64,000 bases of DNA from Sphaerolaimus hirsutus (lineage: Eukaryota > Nematoda > Chromadorea > Monhysterida > Sphaerolaimidae). This document shows, piece by piece, positions 37,601-45,782 of the stretch; position 1 is the first letter of the stretch; each line of letters starts with the position of its first letter. The notes below the pieces were generated by a model, which saw nothing but the letters and a program-made list of their open reading frames with translations, had not been told where the DNA came from and ran no database searches. The stretch lies in NCBI GenBank assembly GCA_964036195.1, contig OZ038450.1, positions 31,312,794 through 31,376,793 of the forward strand, in the 5' to 3' direction. A program made the translations under genes and the position numbers.

Positions 37601-40600
37601 ATATGTACAAATACCAACTAATATTTATTTATTCACGTACTTCCCGGCATACAAAAACAGTCTCAACATGCTTACAATCTAAAAATGACAAAACATGTCC
37701 AGCGATTTGTGATTTAAGTTTGAAAATCTTTCAGAAAATCAAAGCAAGACTTGCTGAAAATGAATCTTGCCTCGACCTTTCCGACCAGAAAAAAAAAAAA
37801 AAAAAAAACCAGGGGCAAGCATGTTTTCTGTATGGAGGGACAGTATAACACAAATACTTTATGCTCATGTACGTCAGTTAGTACTGCTCCTTTTAACAAC
37901 CCCGGTTCTCACGTACTACAAAGACTTTGTCAGGGATTTCGAGCAAGATGTCGCCATGCTGGCGCGCGAGTGGGGCAGACAGGGCATGCTGAATCTGACG
38001 GACCACATCTCGACGTGCGACATAGCGCAAGGGTCACAGACGGAGGATGTGCTGTTGGTTCCTGGCTGGAATCTCAACACCAGATACCAGCAGCTTGCCC
38101 ATCTCACGAACATGCTCCGCCTGTGCGTGGCCCTCACCCGGCAGAAAAGGTCCATCATCATAATGACTGACTTCGAACCGATCTTCAAGCTTTCCGAAAC
38201 CACCACCCACTGGCGGCAACTCTTCAAGACGATCTGCACGACAGGCGCATGCATCATGCGGGCTCATCGCGCAGAACGGGCCCGCGACCTGTTGGAGCTC
38301 GGCGACACGCCGTGCGTAGTAGCCAGTGACCCGAGAGAGTTTTTCGGCAAAAGTGGCTGTGAGGTCAAGTTATGGAAAGTTTGAAAAGTCAATTGCGGCC
38401 TTCGCAAGGGAATTGACTTTTCATACTGCACGTTTAATAAAAAATAAAATAACATAAAAAATATAAAATTTAGAAAATACAAAAAATACCCGACGAAGTT
38501 TAGGAGTATGTCGCCTGAGTACGGATTATCTCACTGAGGGTTGGGATGGTATGTCCATAAGCAAACCAGAAACCAGATTTCAAGTGCTATGTAGCCTCAG
38601 AATTGAATTTTGAGCCCAACAGTCACCACAGTCCAGGTCTCAGAGGACATATCAAACCAACCCTACTGCCTTGATTTTCATCGTTCCATGTTTATTTCGC
38701 AGTGCTTGTCTTTCAAACCGATTTTAGTACCAAAAGTACCCGGAAATATGTATGATGTAAAACTTCCGAAGGCAAAATCCAGCTCAATAGACAGGATCCG
38801 CTGGTTGAAGCTACAAGTGACACACAATAGAACCCATAAGTCTGTCTGAGGTTGGATTCCGCATACGGCTGTATCAAAGTTTTTTTGCAATGTGTACGCG
38901 TACTCTGTAATTTGCAATGTATCCGTCATAAGCATAAATTTCATCCCTGTTCTGAATTGAAACATGTTGAGATTATCCACAATAGTGTAAGATAATTTAG
39001 AAAACACATTGTATTTATGATCATTCTAAAATCCACATCTTATGCAATTGCCAAACATCCCATTGTATAAATACCAATCACACGCGTAGAAAGAGTGGGC
39101 AAACAACTCTTTCAGAAATGGTCCACCAAAAATAGATTACTTTCCCTGAACCCTTTCTACATGTGAAAATACACAGGACATTGTTGTTGCTATTATACCG
39201 TTATACCACCACTTGAGCATAAGATTCTGTGATAGCGCTATTGACCGTCCCGCAACCGTTACCTTTGCTACTCAATGCGACGTCAACAACCACTGGAGAA
39301 ACATCAACAACGTCACCTGCGTATCCGTCAAGACACCGGCTGGAGAATGCGGACGCACCATAGACTACGACTACCATGCGGCTGACAGCGGTTCGAAGCT
39401 AACTGATAGCTGTGGCAACGCACACGCGGTACTCGACACCACAGCGGCCGATACGTGCAGCATTTCAACGTTGCATGACTATCACTTGTGCAATAGCTCG
39501 ATGCGCAGTTCGACAGATTGCGATACAACACCAAGGGGCTGCTGTGATCAGCATTGAATCGAGCAACTGCCGTTACCCAGAAAGACTGAGTCCACGACCC
39601 GACCAACAGCTGCTACACAATTCTAACGCTAGCGCTGAGAACCAGCCGACATTCATCAAGCACTGAGAGGTCAAGGACTGCAGACAGCATCTTACCAACA
39701 GTCACCGCAGCAGAACACGCCATCGCACCACTGACCAATTCCAGAAGCGGCTGCTCAAGAAAATCGCAGTACCAACACGCTAACCAGACGCACCACGCGC
39801 ACCGACGGTGGTTCAACCGCATTCACCCCATGATTCCCGTGGGACACGCTGCTCAATGGCACCATATACAAGACCACGTTTCTCTATGGTTCGAGCATTG
39901 ACACGACGGCCGCCTTCACTGTGGATGATACATTGGCTTGTTTGCATTTGTATAAGATTGTAAATACCAAGTAATTATAATTTTGTGGATAATCTCAAAC
40001 ATTGTTTTAGCACCCGTGGACAATTGATCGTTTATTTGAATAACATAATCATCGCGCAGATGTGAACTGAACATGACTCTGATACTCTTACTTGTTGAGA
40101 GGGTGTGAAAACTTGAAAAATGCTAAAATCTTCTACGAACAGAAAATCAAAAATGTAATATACCCGGGATAATTAAGTTAGGAATGTGCTCACTTCCGCA
40201 AAGTTTACACACCCTATTCCAATTATCGTTTGATTTGATTAAGGCTTGTGCGAGGTCGCTACAATGTCTAGGAGTTGGCGCATGTAGGGGGGCACGCCAT
40301 GGCGCTAGCGCCAGTGCCACACCATTTTTGATTTTGTATCAACTCTAGTTGGTAGAGTTGATACATTTAGGACTTTGCCGCCGCGGTAGCGGCGCGGGGT
40401 AATTAATCAAGGGCGCTGCCGACTCGGAATCGGTAGCGCCGCATGGAAATGTCGCCGCTGTGCGCGCGACAACGACCCCTAGCCGCCGCCGCCGCGACAA
40501 AGTCACACGACATCATGCCGCTGCGACGGCGACCCAATTTTCACCCGCCGACGCACTACGCGCGTACGCGCCGCCACCCTGAAACTATAGATCTCTGCGG

Positions 40601-43556
40601 AGATGGCGCAGCGTGCACGCAGAGTGCGTCGCAAAAATCAAGTTTCAGTGTCGTGAATATGAATGGGGGCATCATGTAAACTACATGGCAAACTGCATTG
40701 TAAACACATGTTTTGACTTCTTTTAATGGCAGTTCGCATGATGCCACCTAAATTTAATCACCTTGCCGTATCGCGATTTTTTAACTATGTGAATTGCCAT
40801 CTATTTTGAAGATACCCCCCCAAGATAATTGTGCATAAAGGGGCATGTGTGCAGTGGAAACACTAATCAGTCTGGCATTCTATTCTAGAATTTCATCAGG
40901 TCACAAAGTGTACACTACCTATTAGATCATGACCCTATGGAGAATGCATGCATTTTTTAGATACCCTGATTCAGGATTCGGACCCTAGTGGTCTTAGTCC
41001 AACTGCTACTTTTCTCTACCTATTTACTTAGATGGTTAGTATTTGCACTGCACACACAGGTAATGAGTTAAAAAGGTAAATTTCTGATTCTTATTACTGT
41101 TCTTACAACCTAGGAATTATTAATGCATGGAAACTTATGTTTTTGCAACCCCTGATACTGTTTTGTAATTCTTCAACTGGCCACCGAAAATACTGCTGTA
41201 AAAGCTCTCTTTAAAAATAAAAAGAAGTCAGTTGAAAACTGGTGGAAAGATTTAATTGGCTTTATTAATACTAGAAAAACGAATTAGAACACTAACTACC
41301 TGTCATAAAGAATCCATCCCTACAAAACGAACCCCGGGTAGCGTTGGCAATCCGCCAGTACCCGGGACCCCCCAAAGGGACTGCTAAATCCCGGAATTTC
41401 ACGGGATCCGGGATCGGGATCCCGTTTGAACCCTACCTGTGCATACAAATACGGTGCATCTGAAGCTTGAATCCGCTTTTAGATCGATGCATCCGAAGCT
41501 TACCAACTTATGGACGTGGAAATGTCGCGCAGCTCCGTCAAGAATCTCAAACTTTGTGCCGCCGCTGCCAAGGACAGAAATCAAGGCAAATTGACTTTTT
41601 GCATTTTTGTTTTTCGTCTTTGCTGTACTGTGCCCTGCGCAAAGTTGGCAAGGTGCCAAACCACAAAAATCGCGTGAATACTATTCGCCAGCACTAGGGG
41701 CCTGTCTCCCAATTTTGCCAGAACTTACCTGAAAAAGAAGACTCCTAAATGACAAAATTGACAATTTTTCACTGGATTTTGAATGAATGAATTCTGACAA
41801 ATTTTGCAGAACATTTTACAGGGTTTAACGATAGCCCCTGGAGAAGTTAGATAGTTGAATCCATACGAATCACTAGCCCCTACTTACAGACATGCAATCA
41901 AAAGTAGACGCCCTAAAATCAGCCACAAAATTGGATGAAAAGAGTACAGCTGAGAAAAATTCAGCCACTCAAAAATGTCTAACAGAAATTGACTCTGAAC
42001 ACACTAGAATGGGACTGGTGGAGATGGAAAGTTTGTCTTTGGATGATAAAATCCATGAAATTTCCGGAAAAGTTGACCATGCCGTGAAGGAGATAACGGA
42101 ATTGCGCGGAAAATTGAGGGAAGATGAATTGTATCAGTTTGTTTTGTTATTTGTTTTTTTTGTTGGTTTTGTGTTGGTTCAGTTAAAACCGTTGTCGAGA
42201 ATTAACTTTAATTTACTCGAGGATCCTTCTACGCCAGTGGATGCATTTCCCAGATTTGCCATTTGAGTTTACCAATGTGCCCAAAATCGCTAATTTTCAT
42301 ACCGTTTAATAGATTTTCATTTTGAAAATCACTAGTTCATGTGTTTTTTTGCCTATTTTCAGCTGCTTTGTGTACTATATGCGCTTATATGCCTATTTTA
42401 TCCTAATTTTAGCGATTTTTCTCCCTTTTCTTCGTTCTATACCTTGACCCGAACCCCCGCAACCCCTCCCCCAACTTAGCCCCCCATTTTTTCAGCTATC
42501 TATCTCTGAGGTGCGATTTGCTATCCATGCAACCCCCCCCCCGAGGGTCATAATCTAGGAGACCCCAATAACTATTTACCCTTAAAATTTTGCAATGAAT
42601 ATTTACCCATTTCGATTTCTCCATGGCGCAGGTTGAAAAAAGAGCTCATCTTGCGAATGATCGGTGGCTATTTTGTGGATGCACAGGGTTCTAATAAACA
42701 TGTGGGTTCGATTTTTTGGAAAATACCTACGATACTGGTCAAGGACGTATCCAGGGGGGGGGGGCTGCAGCCCCCCCCCTTCCCGGGGTGAGACCTAAAA
42801 AGTAACGGAAAATGCAACTTTTCCTATATATTTTTTCGATGTTTCTTAAAAATTTTGCGCGCAAGCGCGCAATTTCTTCCCCATGCAGTGTATTTTCAGT
42901 GGATCGGCCCCTTTAAACCAAAATACTTGGAAATGAACACATTTTTGCGAATTTCGCTGCATATGTATGCATATTTCCATACATAAATATAAAGCGGTTG
43001 TTGGCGCTGGCGCCAACGCCAATAGCGCCATGGTGTGGCGCCTTTGTATGGCGCTAGAGCCAAAACGCTTTTCCGCCCTTATATAGGGAAAAATTTTAGG
43101 GGGGGGGGGGCTGAGCCCCCCCCCGTTCGCCGGCCCCCGTTAACAAGCAGCCCCCCCCCCGCTCAAAAATTTTGGATACGTCCCTGATACTGGTCGTGTA
43201 AAATGTCAAAATAGGTTTATTTTGTCTAGTGCTCCTTTGATTTTTTTCATGACATTTTAAATGAATTGTGACGTTTTGCAGGACATTTTACATTTCGTAT
43301 TTTGCGATTTGCATATCCCAAACCCCCCTACATCATTCACACCCCCATTCAGAACCCGTCTCAACCAATGGACGTTTCCATGTCCGACAGCATGATGCAA
43401 TACGACGCCGAACACGAACTGCAGCGCGAACTGATTCTAGCCCATGGAACCAGATTAGAAAGTGTGTGGCGCACTGGACAGCCTTCGAAGGGGGTTGCGA
43501 GCAAAATTTGGCAGTTTTTGGCAGATTGCCATGGTTTTGATCGGATGGATGGATGA
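19695..43556 (+). CDS. Coiled-coil protein, 247 residues; intron 1 holds a 21-kb LTR element
   Basis: I do not recognise the family. Five exons: 19695-19778 (MADIRTAALKHQRKS...), 41483-41585, 41890-42136, 42632-42737 and 43353-43556. Phases agree throughout and the sum is 744 nt. Exon 1 ends at a strong donor (CG|GTAAGT) and exon 2 begins after CCGCTTTTAG; nothing else in the 21.7 kb between continues the frame. Exon 2 ends in a GC donor (AG|GCAAAT). Residues about 60-150 are heptad-like and charged (SKVDALKSATKLDEKS, ISGKVDHAVKEITELRGKL), then LKKELILRMIGGYFV and a polar C-terminus (MDVSMSDSMMQYDAEHEL). No signal peptide or membrane segment: the hydrophobic frame after 42136 is intron. A nuclear or cytoskeletal coiled-coil role is only a guess. 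A hAT-like MITE has duplicated the donor of exon 4. Confidence 0.68.
20375..21468 (+). repeat. Left LTR (1,094 bp)
   Basis: Direct repeat of 40283-41376; by eye the only difference is G at 21055 versus A at 40963. It starts TG but ends AAA rather than CA. Features: a perfect 12-bp stem with 5-nt loop at 20428-20456 (GTATCAACTCTA / TAGAGTTGATAC), a GC-rich block with GCCGCCGCC steps to about 20720, and an AAAATAAAAAG A-rich stretch near 21305 that could serve in polyadenylation. Confidence 0.92.
20428..20456. repeat. Perfect stem-loop near the LTR 5' end
   Basis: GTATCAACTCTA, loop GTTGG, TAGAGTTGATAC: 12 paired bases. It is repeated exactly in the right LTR at 40336-40364. Confidence 0.85.
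21471..21547 (-). other. Antisense tRNA-Lys(CTT) copy at the primer-binding-site position
   Basis: Read on the minus strand this is a full-length tRNA-Lys: acceptor 5' strand TCCCGGT, D arm TAGCTCAGTCGGTAGAGCA, anticodon arm TTGGACTCTTAATCCAA with anticodon CTT (21512-21514), variable GGGTC, T arm start GTGGGTTCGA and a 3' CCA. The 3' strand of the T and acceptor stems has changed: the acceptor pairs only 6 of 7 with wobbles and the T stem is weak, so it is probably not a working tRNA gene. On the plus strand it begins TGG two bases after the LTR, where a retroelement primer-binding site lies; ordinary sites copy only about 18 nt. Confidence 0.75.
22034..23546. repeat. Six AAGAACC...GGTTCTT hairpins
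   Basis: Copies at about 22034-22055, 22072-22091, 22469-22489, 22758-22779, 23265-23286 and 23525-23546. Each has a 5-7 bp stem around a T-rich loop (GTTTTCTT or similar). Several are followed at a near-constant distance by ATTCAG or TTCATS and then GGGTTATGGTAGATTT. Confidence 0.75.
23001..23186. repeat. CTAGTTGACA-family MITE
   Basis: Ends GACCCACACACGCTGGATGTCAAC-like and GTTGACATCGC... ACTAGCGTGTATGGGTC are inverted repeats; the flanks extend with AGATAGACCC / GGGTCTAGG. Confidence 0.68.
23616..23852. repeat. MITE shared with 51783-52020 (inverted)
   Basis: Both copies run from a CACCCTGCACG-type end through TGCCAA...CATGYGCGAGTTTCAT, a TTATAATGTTA core and CATTGGCACGCTTCCAACA to GTACGCCGAGTATACCT. 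The two are in opposite orientation. One is inside the LTR element and one outside it. Confidence 0.7.
26521..26617. repeat. CTAGTTGACA-family MITE, short
   Basis: Ends CACTGGCTGGATGTCAACTG and GTTGTCAACTAGCCAGTG are inverted repeats, about 100 bp in all. Confidence 0.68.
26691..29019 (+). other. Coding-like fragments of unknown nature in the LTR element
   Basis: Base composition becomes balanced here and several short open stretches look translated. 26890-27058 reads …LPEHVELECLHDWQAARES… and stops at a possible donor (CG|GTAAAA). 27508-27580 reads MSQRRLITAPGSFQLNKELY. 27820-28119 gives SVLRLL-type sequence ending SSHRVFQ-stop. I could not join them, and I recognise no gag, capsid, protease or polymerase motif. 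They could be remnants of the element's own lost genes or of captured host genes. Confidence 0.3.
29020..29724. mobile_element. TAGGGTTGG-ended AAAACG element nested in the LTR element
   Basis: Ends TAGGGTTGGCCGATG and CCAACCCTA, with identical 8-bp flanks GTTGGAGT (29012-29019 and 29725-29732). The body contains paired A/T runs around ACG near both ends and a central unique part with TTTGCGCGCAAGCGCGCAA. Confidence 0.9.
29733..30634. other. AT-rich stretch without a gene
   Basis: Rich in ATATG/CATAT steps (ACATATGTATG, CATATGTATA) and short palindromes such as CATATATGTA. No open frame or known repeat recognised. Confidence 0.5.
30635..31166 (-). CDS. Ly6/uPAR-type GPI-anchored surface protein carried by the LTR element
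   Basis: Three exons in phase: 31085-31166 (signal peptide MLLFGAVSVFLCLALLIGLY), 30905-31018 and 30635-30828; 390 nt, 129 residues. The mature part has the three-finger cysteine pattern: ECYDCA, then CGVCSGHYCVK, then RCGYG, a C in LASESCQT, and the closing CHCTGNLCN, in which the last cysteine is followed by Asn as in all Ly6 domains. It ends with a hydrophobic stretch (AVGFMIGVIVFVVGW), expected for a GPI signal or a membrane anchor. Both introns are clean GT-AG. The gene is antisense to the LTR orientation, so its introns would survive reverse transcription of a genomic-length transcript. No ligand can be inferred. It looks intact. Confidence 0.82.
31421..31624 (-). CDS. Terminal coding exon of an unknown gene inside the LTR element
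   Basis: Opens after TTTTTAG and runs 67 codons to TGA. It reads GTHQVIGALCEVRQLDDALR then LAARPWLPRILGGPYVVIW. The composition and the good acceptor suggest a real last exon on the minus strand. Upstream exons (above 31625) were not identified; the 89-codon frame at 31643-31912 is AT-rich and does not join. It lies 255 bp upstream of the Ly6-type gene, in the same orientation. Confidence 0.35.
   Translation of the reverse strand: MSSCGVRSLGGTHQVIGALCEVRQLDDALRCHGTRGELQRLAARPWLPRILGGPYVVIWRGDQCPSH
31625..33778. other. Interior spacer with nested TAGGGTTC element
   Basis: Holds the element at 32158-32778. A minus-strand frame at 33447-33659 (LASRPPAQSEHGPRVPG) could be an exon but has no partner. 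The rest is AT-rich; 33160-33440 shows nothing. Confidence 0.4.
32158..32778. mobile_element. TAGGGTTC-ended GGGATC element nested in the LTR element
   Basis: Ends TAGGGTTCAAACGGGATTG and ATCCCGTTTGAACCCTA, flanked by identical octamers CTAGCACT (32150-32157 and 32779-32786). Confidence 0.93.
33779..38384 (+). CDS. Superfamily-1 RNA helicase (UPF1/MOV10-type) carried by the LTR element
   Basis: Exons: 33779-33983 (MPNTSTDCIF...), 34401-36637, 36713 to about 36873, about 37026-37564 and 37882-38384; the first two introns join in phase, the last two junctions are not resolved. About 1,200 residues. Motifs: Walker A AGAGCGKSA (36242-36268), motif Ib/Ic-like PQIVTATIS, Walker B MLIVDEATK (36848-36871), motif III GDSRQLAKP (37086-37112), IV-type QIYRASADHTRLVSSLIY, V STCDIAQGSQTED, VI RLCVALTRQKRSIII. 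These are the residues expected for ATP binding, hydrolysis and the arginine finger. The ~600 residues before Walker A match nothing I know. UPF1-type helicases act in RNA decay, silencing and retroelement control. Same strand as the LTRs. If the unresolved junctions are real breaks (an in-frame TAA at 36878), it is a recent pseudogene. Confidence 0.72.
38385..40282 (+). other. 3' interior of the LTR element, degraded coding-like sequence
   Basis: 39213-39557 is a 114-codon open stretch rich in Cys (TCVSVKTPAGECGRT … DYHLCNSSM), faintly like a Ly6 tail but without a hydrophobic end. 39843-39972 reads LNGTIYKTTFLYGSSID … LHLYKIVNTK and stop, which looks like a last exon. 38678-39007 on the minus strand is a 109-codon frame (FRTGMKFMLMTDTLQITEY). 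None could be joined into a gene. No polypurine tract precedes the right LTR. Confidence 0.3.
40283..41376 (+). repeat. Right LTR (1,094 bp)
   Basis: Copy of 20375-21468 with one substitution seen (A at 40963). It is followed by GGGAC, the second half of the target duplication, and then the right part of the interrupted TAGGGTT element. Confidence 0.92.
42265..42575. repeat. Remnant of the CAGGGRTCTCC family
   Basis: In the coiled-coil gene's third intron. It contains CAGCTATCTATC, the TAGCGATTTTTCTCCC block and the end TCTAGGAGACCCC, but no matching left end. Confidence 0.55.
42740..43186. mobile_element. hAT-like MITE inserted at a splice donor
   Basis: Left end CAAGGACGTATCCAGG, right end TTGGATACGTCCCTG, with a perfect 8-bp duplication ATACTGGT (42732-42739 and 43187-43194). 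The duplicated octamer spans the exon 4 donor (ATACTG|GT) of the coiled-coil gene, so both copies keep a GT. Confidence 0.93.
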
Positions 43557-44513
43557 TTTTATTTTATTTAATAGAATGAAGAATGATCATTGTGTGTATT
43601 TCTTGGATAATGACGCGATGATACGTGAGTTACTTAAGCGCTCGTACAGTTTTTGAACGCGGAAACAAGAGTTCCGCACCTTGTAATTGTAAAGAAAGGT
43701 CGCAATTAAGATAAAAAATGAAAAGATGTTTTTTGACTGAACTTTTTACGTACGGGAGATACGTGTAAAATCATAAAAACGTGAAATTACATAAACTGCT
43801 AAGCCGTTTTAAAGACTGCAAATTCCGAGCTTTCTGCATGGGTAAATGTGTAAATATTTTTGAAAAGTATCAATTTTCGAATATGATTTCCGTGCCCACA
43901 GATTCAAATTTGTTTGAACATGGAATTAAGTTTTTAGCGTTTGCTGCGACGTTGAATTGACTAAATGTTTACTATTGCTTAATTCACTGCATTAATTCAC
44001 TGCACTTAATTGTAAAAAGTTTATTGGTGTGCACCGCGAATGAAATTGATCTCACATCTTGTCAATTGCGTTTTGTTTCTGGGTTTTTTTTGTGTTCACT
44101 AACAAACACATTAGAAACAACTAAATATCGTATGTTTTGGAATAAGTCCCCCTGCTCGAATACGCCCCCCGTCTCCGTTTTGGAGTTAGTTTATATTATT
44201 TGTTTATATAGGTTTGCAGTTAGTCGATGAACCAGTCCATATTTATTTTTTTTCTAGTTTTTTAGTTTGGTTGTTTCCGTAGTATTCTCTTCAAAAATTT
44301 CGCCAGCTAACTAGTTGACAACGTTGACATCACACTAGTTGACGACCACATCAAATGTCAACTGGTTCCCATCCCAATTCAAAGCTTGCCGACGAGCCAA
44401 CAAACGACGTTCGAATGCAGGCTCGAAATTGAGATGGGAACCAGTTTAAATTCAGTGTCGTTGTCAACTAGTACCTGTAGCCAGTTACCCATCCCACCTC
44501 ACTCCCAGCGAAA
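43557..44513. other. Intergenic region
   Basis: AT-rich. A CTAGTTGACA-family MITE spans about 44309-44475, and a short CCCC/CGAATA tract lies at 44147-44180. No gene. Confidence 0.5.
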
Positions 44514-45782
44514 ATGCCCGCCAACAACACCTCTCTAAACTCGACCCCCGGGGGTTCCACAATCTGCTGCTGCGTGACCCCCCGGCCCCCTGGCACCCCC
44601 CAAAACAGGGGTGCTGGGAGCCGCCGACGTACGTATTGGCCCCTGCCCTGGCCAGTGAATGCTTTGGCTGCCATGGCTGTGGTATTGGCGCTTTTGGGCA
44701 CTACGCAGGTGTGGGGGGGGGGATTAGGGTTCTAGTGTTATCGCAGTTTTTCATTTTGGTGATTTGCATTTAGAGTTTTCGGATCGAGATTTTTGTTGGT
44801 GAGTTTAGGGTTTAGAACTTTTCACGAAAGGGTGTGAAGAATTGGCATAGAATGCATGAGGCATCATTCGCTTTCGAATTTTTACAACTTTTTCTGGATC
44901 GGAATCAGGATCGCTAAATCCCGAAAATTATCGGAATTCCACTTTCTGGCAAGTAATATTACCACGAGGCACAAAGCGTGTCACTTAACTCATCATTAGA
45001 ATACACCTTATTTTCCACATTCCTTCTACAGGTAACCCTTCACTTGTACATCCGTCTGATGGTGACCCCCTGGCTTGGCCAGGTGCCAATTCCACCAGTA
45101 GACAAGTGACAGGTTGAGTGGTAAGTGATGAACATGCAAGGTTAAGCATCAAACGTTAGAACTCATCTACCATTATTTCCCTATTGAATATCGTCTATCC
45201 ATATCGAGTTTCAGAAAGATTAAAAAGATATCATATCGTGCACCTACCACTTAACTTATCACCCACCCAAAAATGGAATTGGCCCCAGTCGTCTGCCTGG
45301 CTCGCCTGCGGCATCATCACTACCCTCACTTCCGGCTCGGCCCTGTTCCTGTGCATCGGCACTGGCAAAGTGCCAACTACTTGGCTCCTGGTGGAGGGGG
45401 TTTAATTGGCCCTGGGTCCTCGTGTTTGGTTGTTTTTGCGGGTGGCCCTTGCGTTTGAATTGGTGTATTGGGATTTTGCATATTTTTTGAACGGTATGGA
45501 AAACTTGAAAGTATGACACCCGATAAATGTTTTTGTTCGAAATAGGAATGGAACTTGGGATGATTTTTAAAAAGTTAATGATTTTAAAACAACGCTTTTT
45601 CCATCCCACACAATTCAAATTGCACTTGTCGGGCCGCCCTACAAAAACTTTTCCGGGTCAATTAAATCCCTCCCCAGGCCATACATTTCGCAGTTTGCAT
45701 GCTGGTCCAGGCTTGCGCCTGGCTCGTTGCAGAAATGTTTGACTGGAGGGATGGATGGAATTCTAGGGCACTGCAGAAGTAG
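44514..45782 (+). CDS. Small multi-pass membrane protein
   Basis: Family not recognised. Exons 44514-44708, 45032-45082, 45289-45369 and 45678-45782, all phase 0; 143 residues. The N-terminus is polar with three adjacent cysteines (STICCCVTPRPPG) and Arg-rich (GSRRRTYW). Hydrophobic segments follow: NALAAMAVVLALLGTTQ running into VTLHLYI, then SAWLACGIITTLTSGSALFL, then AIHFAVCMLVQACAWLVAEM, and a short polar tail (FDWRDGWNSRALQK). Splice sites are good. The second intron is a whole introner of family 2; the third also starts GTGCCAAC. The topology (three or four passes) and size resemble small tetraspan proteins, but no signature is present. Confidence 0.62.
45083..45288 (+). repeat. Introner unit forming a complete intron (family 2)
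   Basis: Starts GTGCCAATTCCACCAG and ends AATGGAATTGGCCCCAG; the ends are inverted repeats and an inner pair (GTTGAGTGGTAAGTG / CACCTACCACTTAAC) extends the stem. The coding frame is uninterrupted when exactly this unit is removed. Confidence 0.75.

Larger units (their letters stand above)
20375..41376 (+). mobile_element. 21.0-kb LTR-flanked element with cargo genes and no visible gag-pol
   Basis: Two 1,094-bp direct repeats (20375-21468 and 40283-41376) start TGTAGGGGGG and end ACCCCCCAAA. The target duplication is GGGAC (20370-20374 and 41377-41381). A tRNA-Lys complement starting TGG lies 2 nt inside the left repeat. No polypurine tract is obvious before the right repeat (…GTCTAGGAGTTGGCGCA). 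The 18.8-kb interior carries, left to right: non-coding hairpin repeats, coding-like fragments, a nested TAGGGTTGG element, a Ly6-type gene (-), a coding exon (-), a nested TAGGGTTC element, a superfamily-1 helicase gene (+) and a degenerate 3' region. No protease, RT, RNase H or integrase motif was found. It resembles a large non-autonomous LTR retrotransposon, but carrying intron-bearing genes is unusual. Confidence 0.88.
20008..41435. mobile_element. TAGGGTTT-ended GGGATC element split by the LTR element
   Basis: The left part (20008-20374) starts TAGGGTTTAAACGGGATTG; the right part (41377-41435) ends ATCCCGTTTGAACCCTA. Its own 8-bp target duplication CCTGTGCA survives at 20000-20007 and 41436-41443. 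Removing 20375-41381 restores a continuous element like the one at 807-1239. It was therefore in this intron before the LTR element arrived. Confidence 0.93.

Noticed and set aside
20375..41376. Two independent insertions (solo LTRs) or a segmental duplication
   Set aside because: A single shared GGGAC duplication and the split CCTGTGCA duplication of the host element require one insertion.
42137..42266. C-terminal membrane anchor of the coiled-coil protein (FVLLFVFFVGFVLVQL)
   Set aside because: The stretch starts at a splice donor (CA|GTTTGT), and skipping it joins exon 3 to 42632 in perfect phase.
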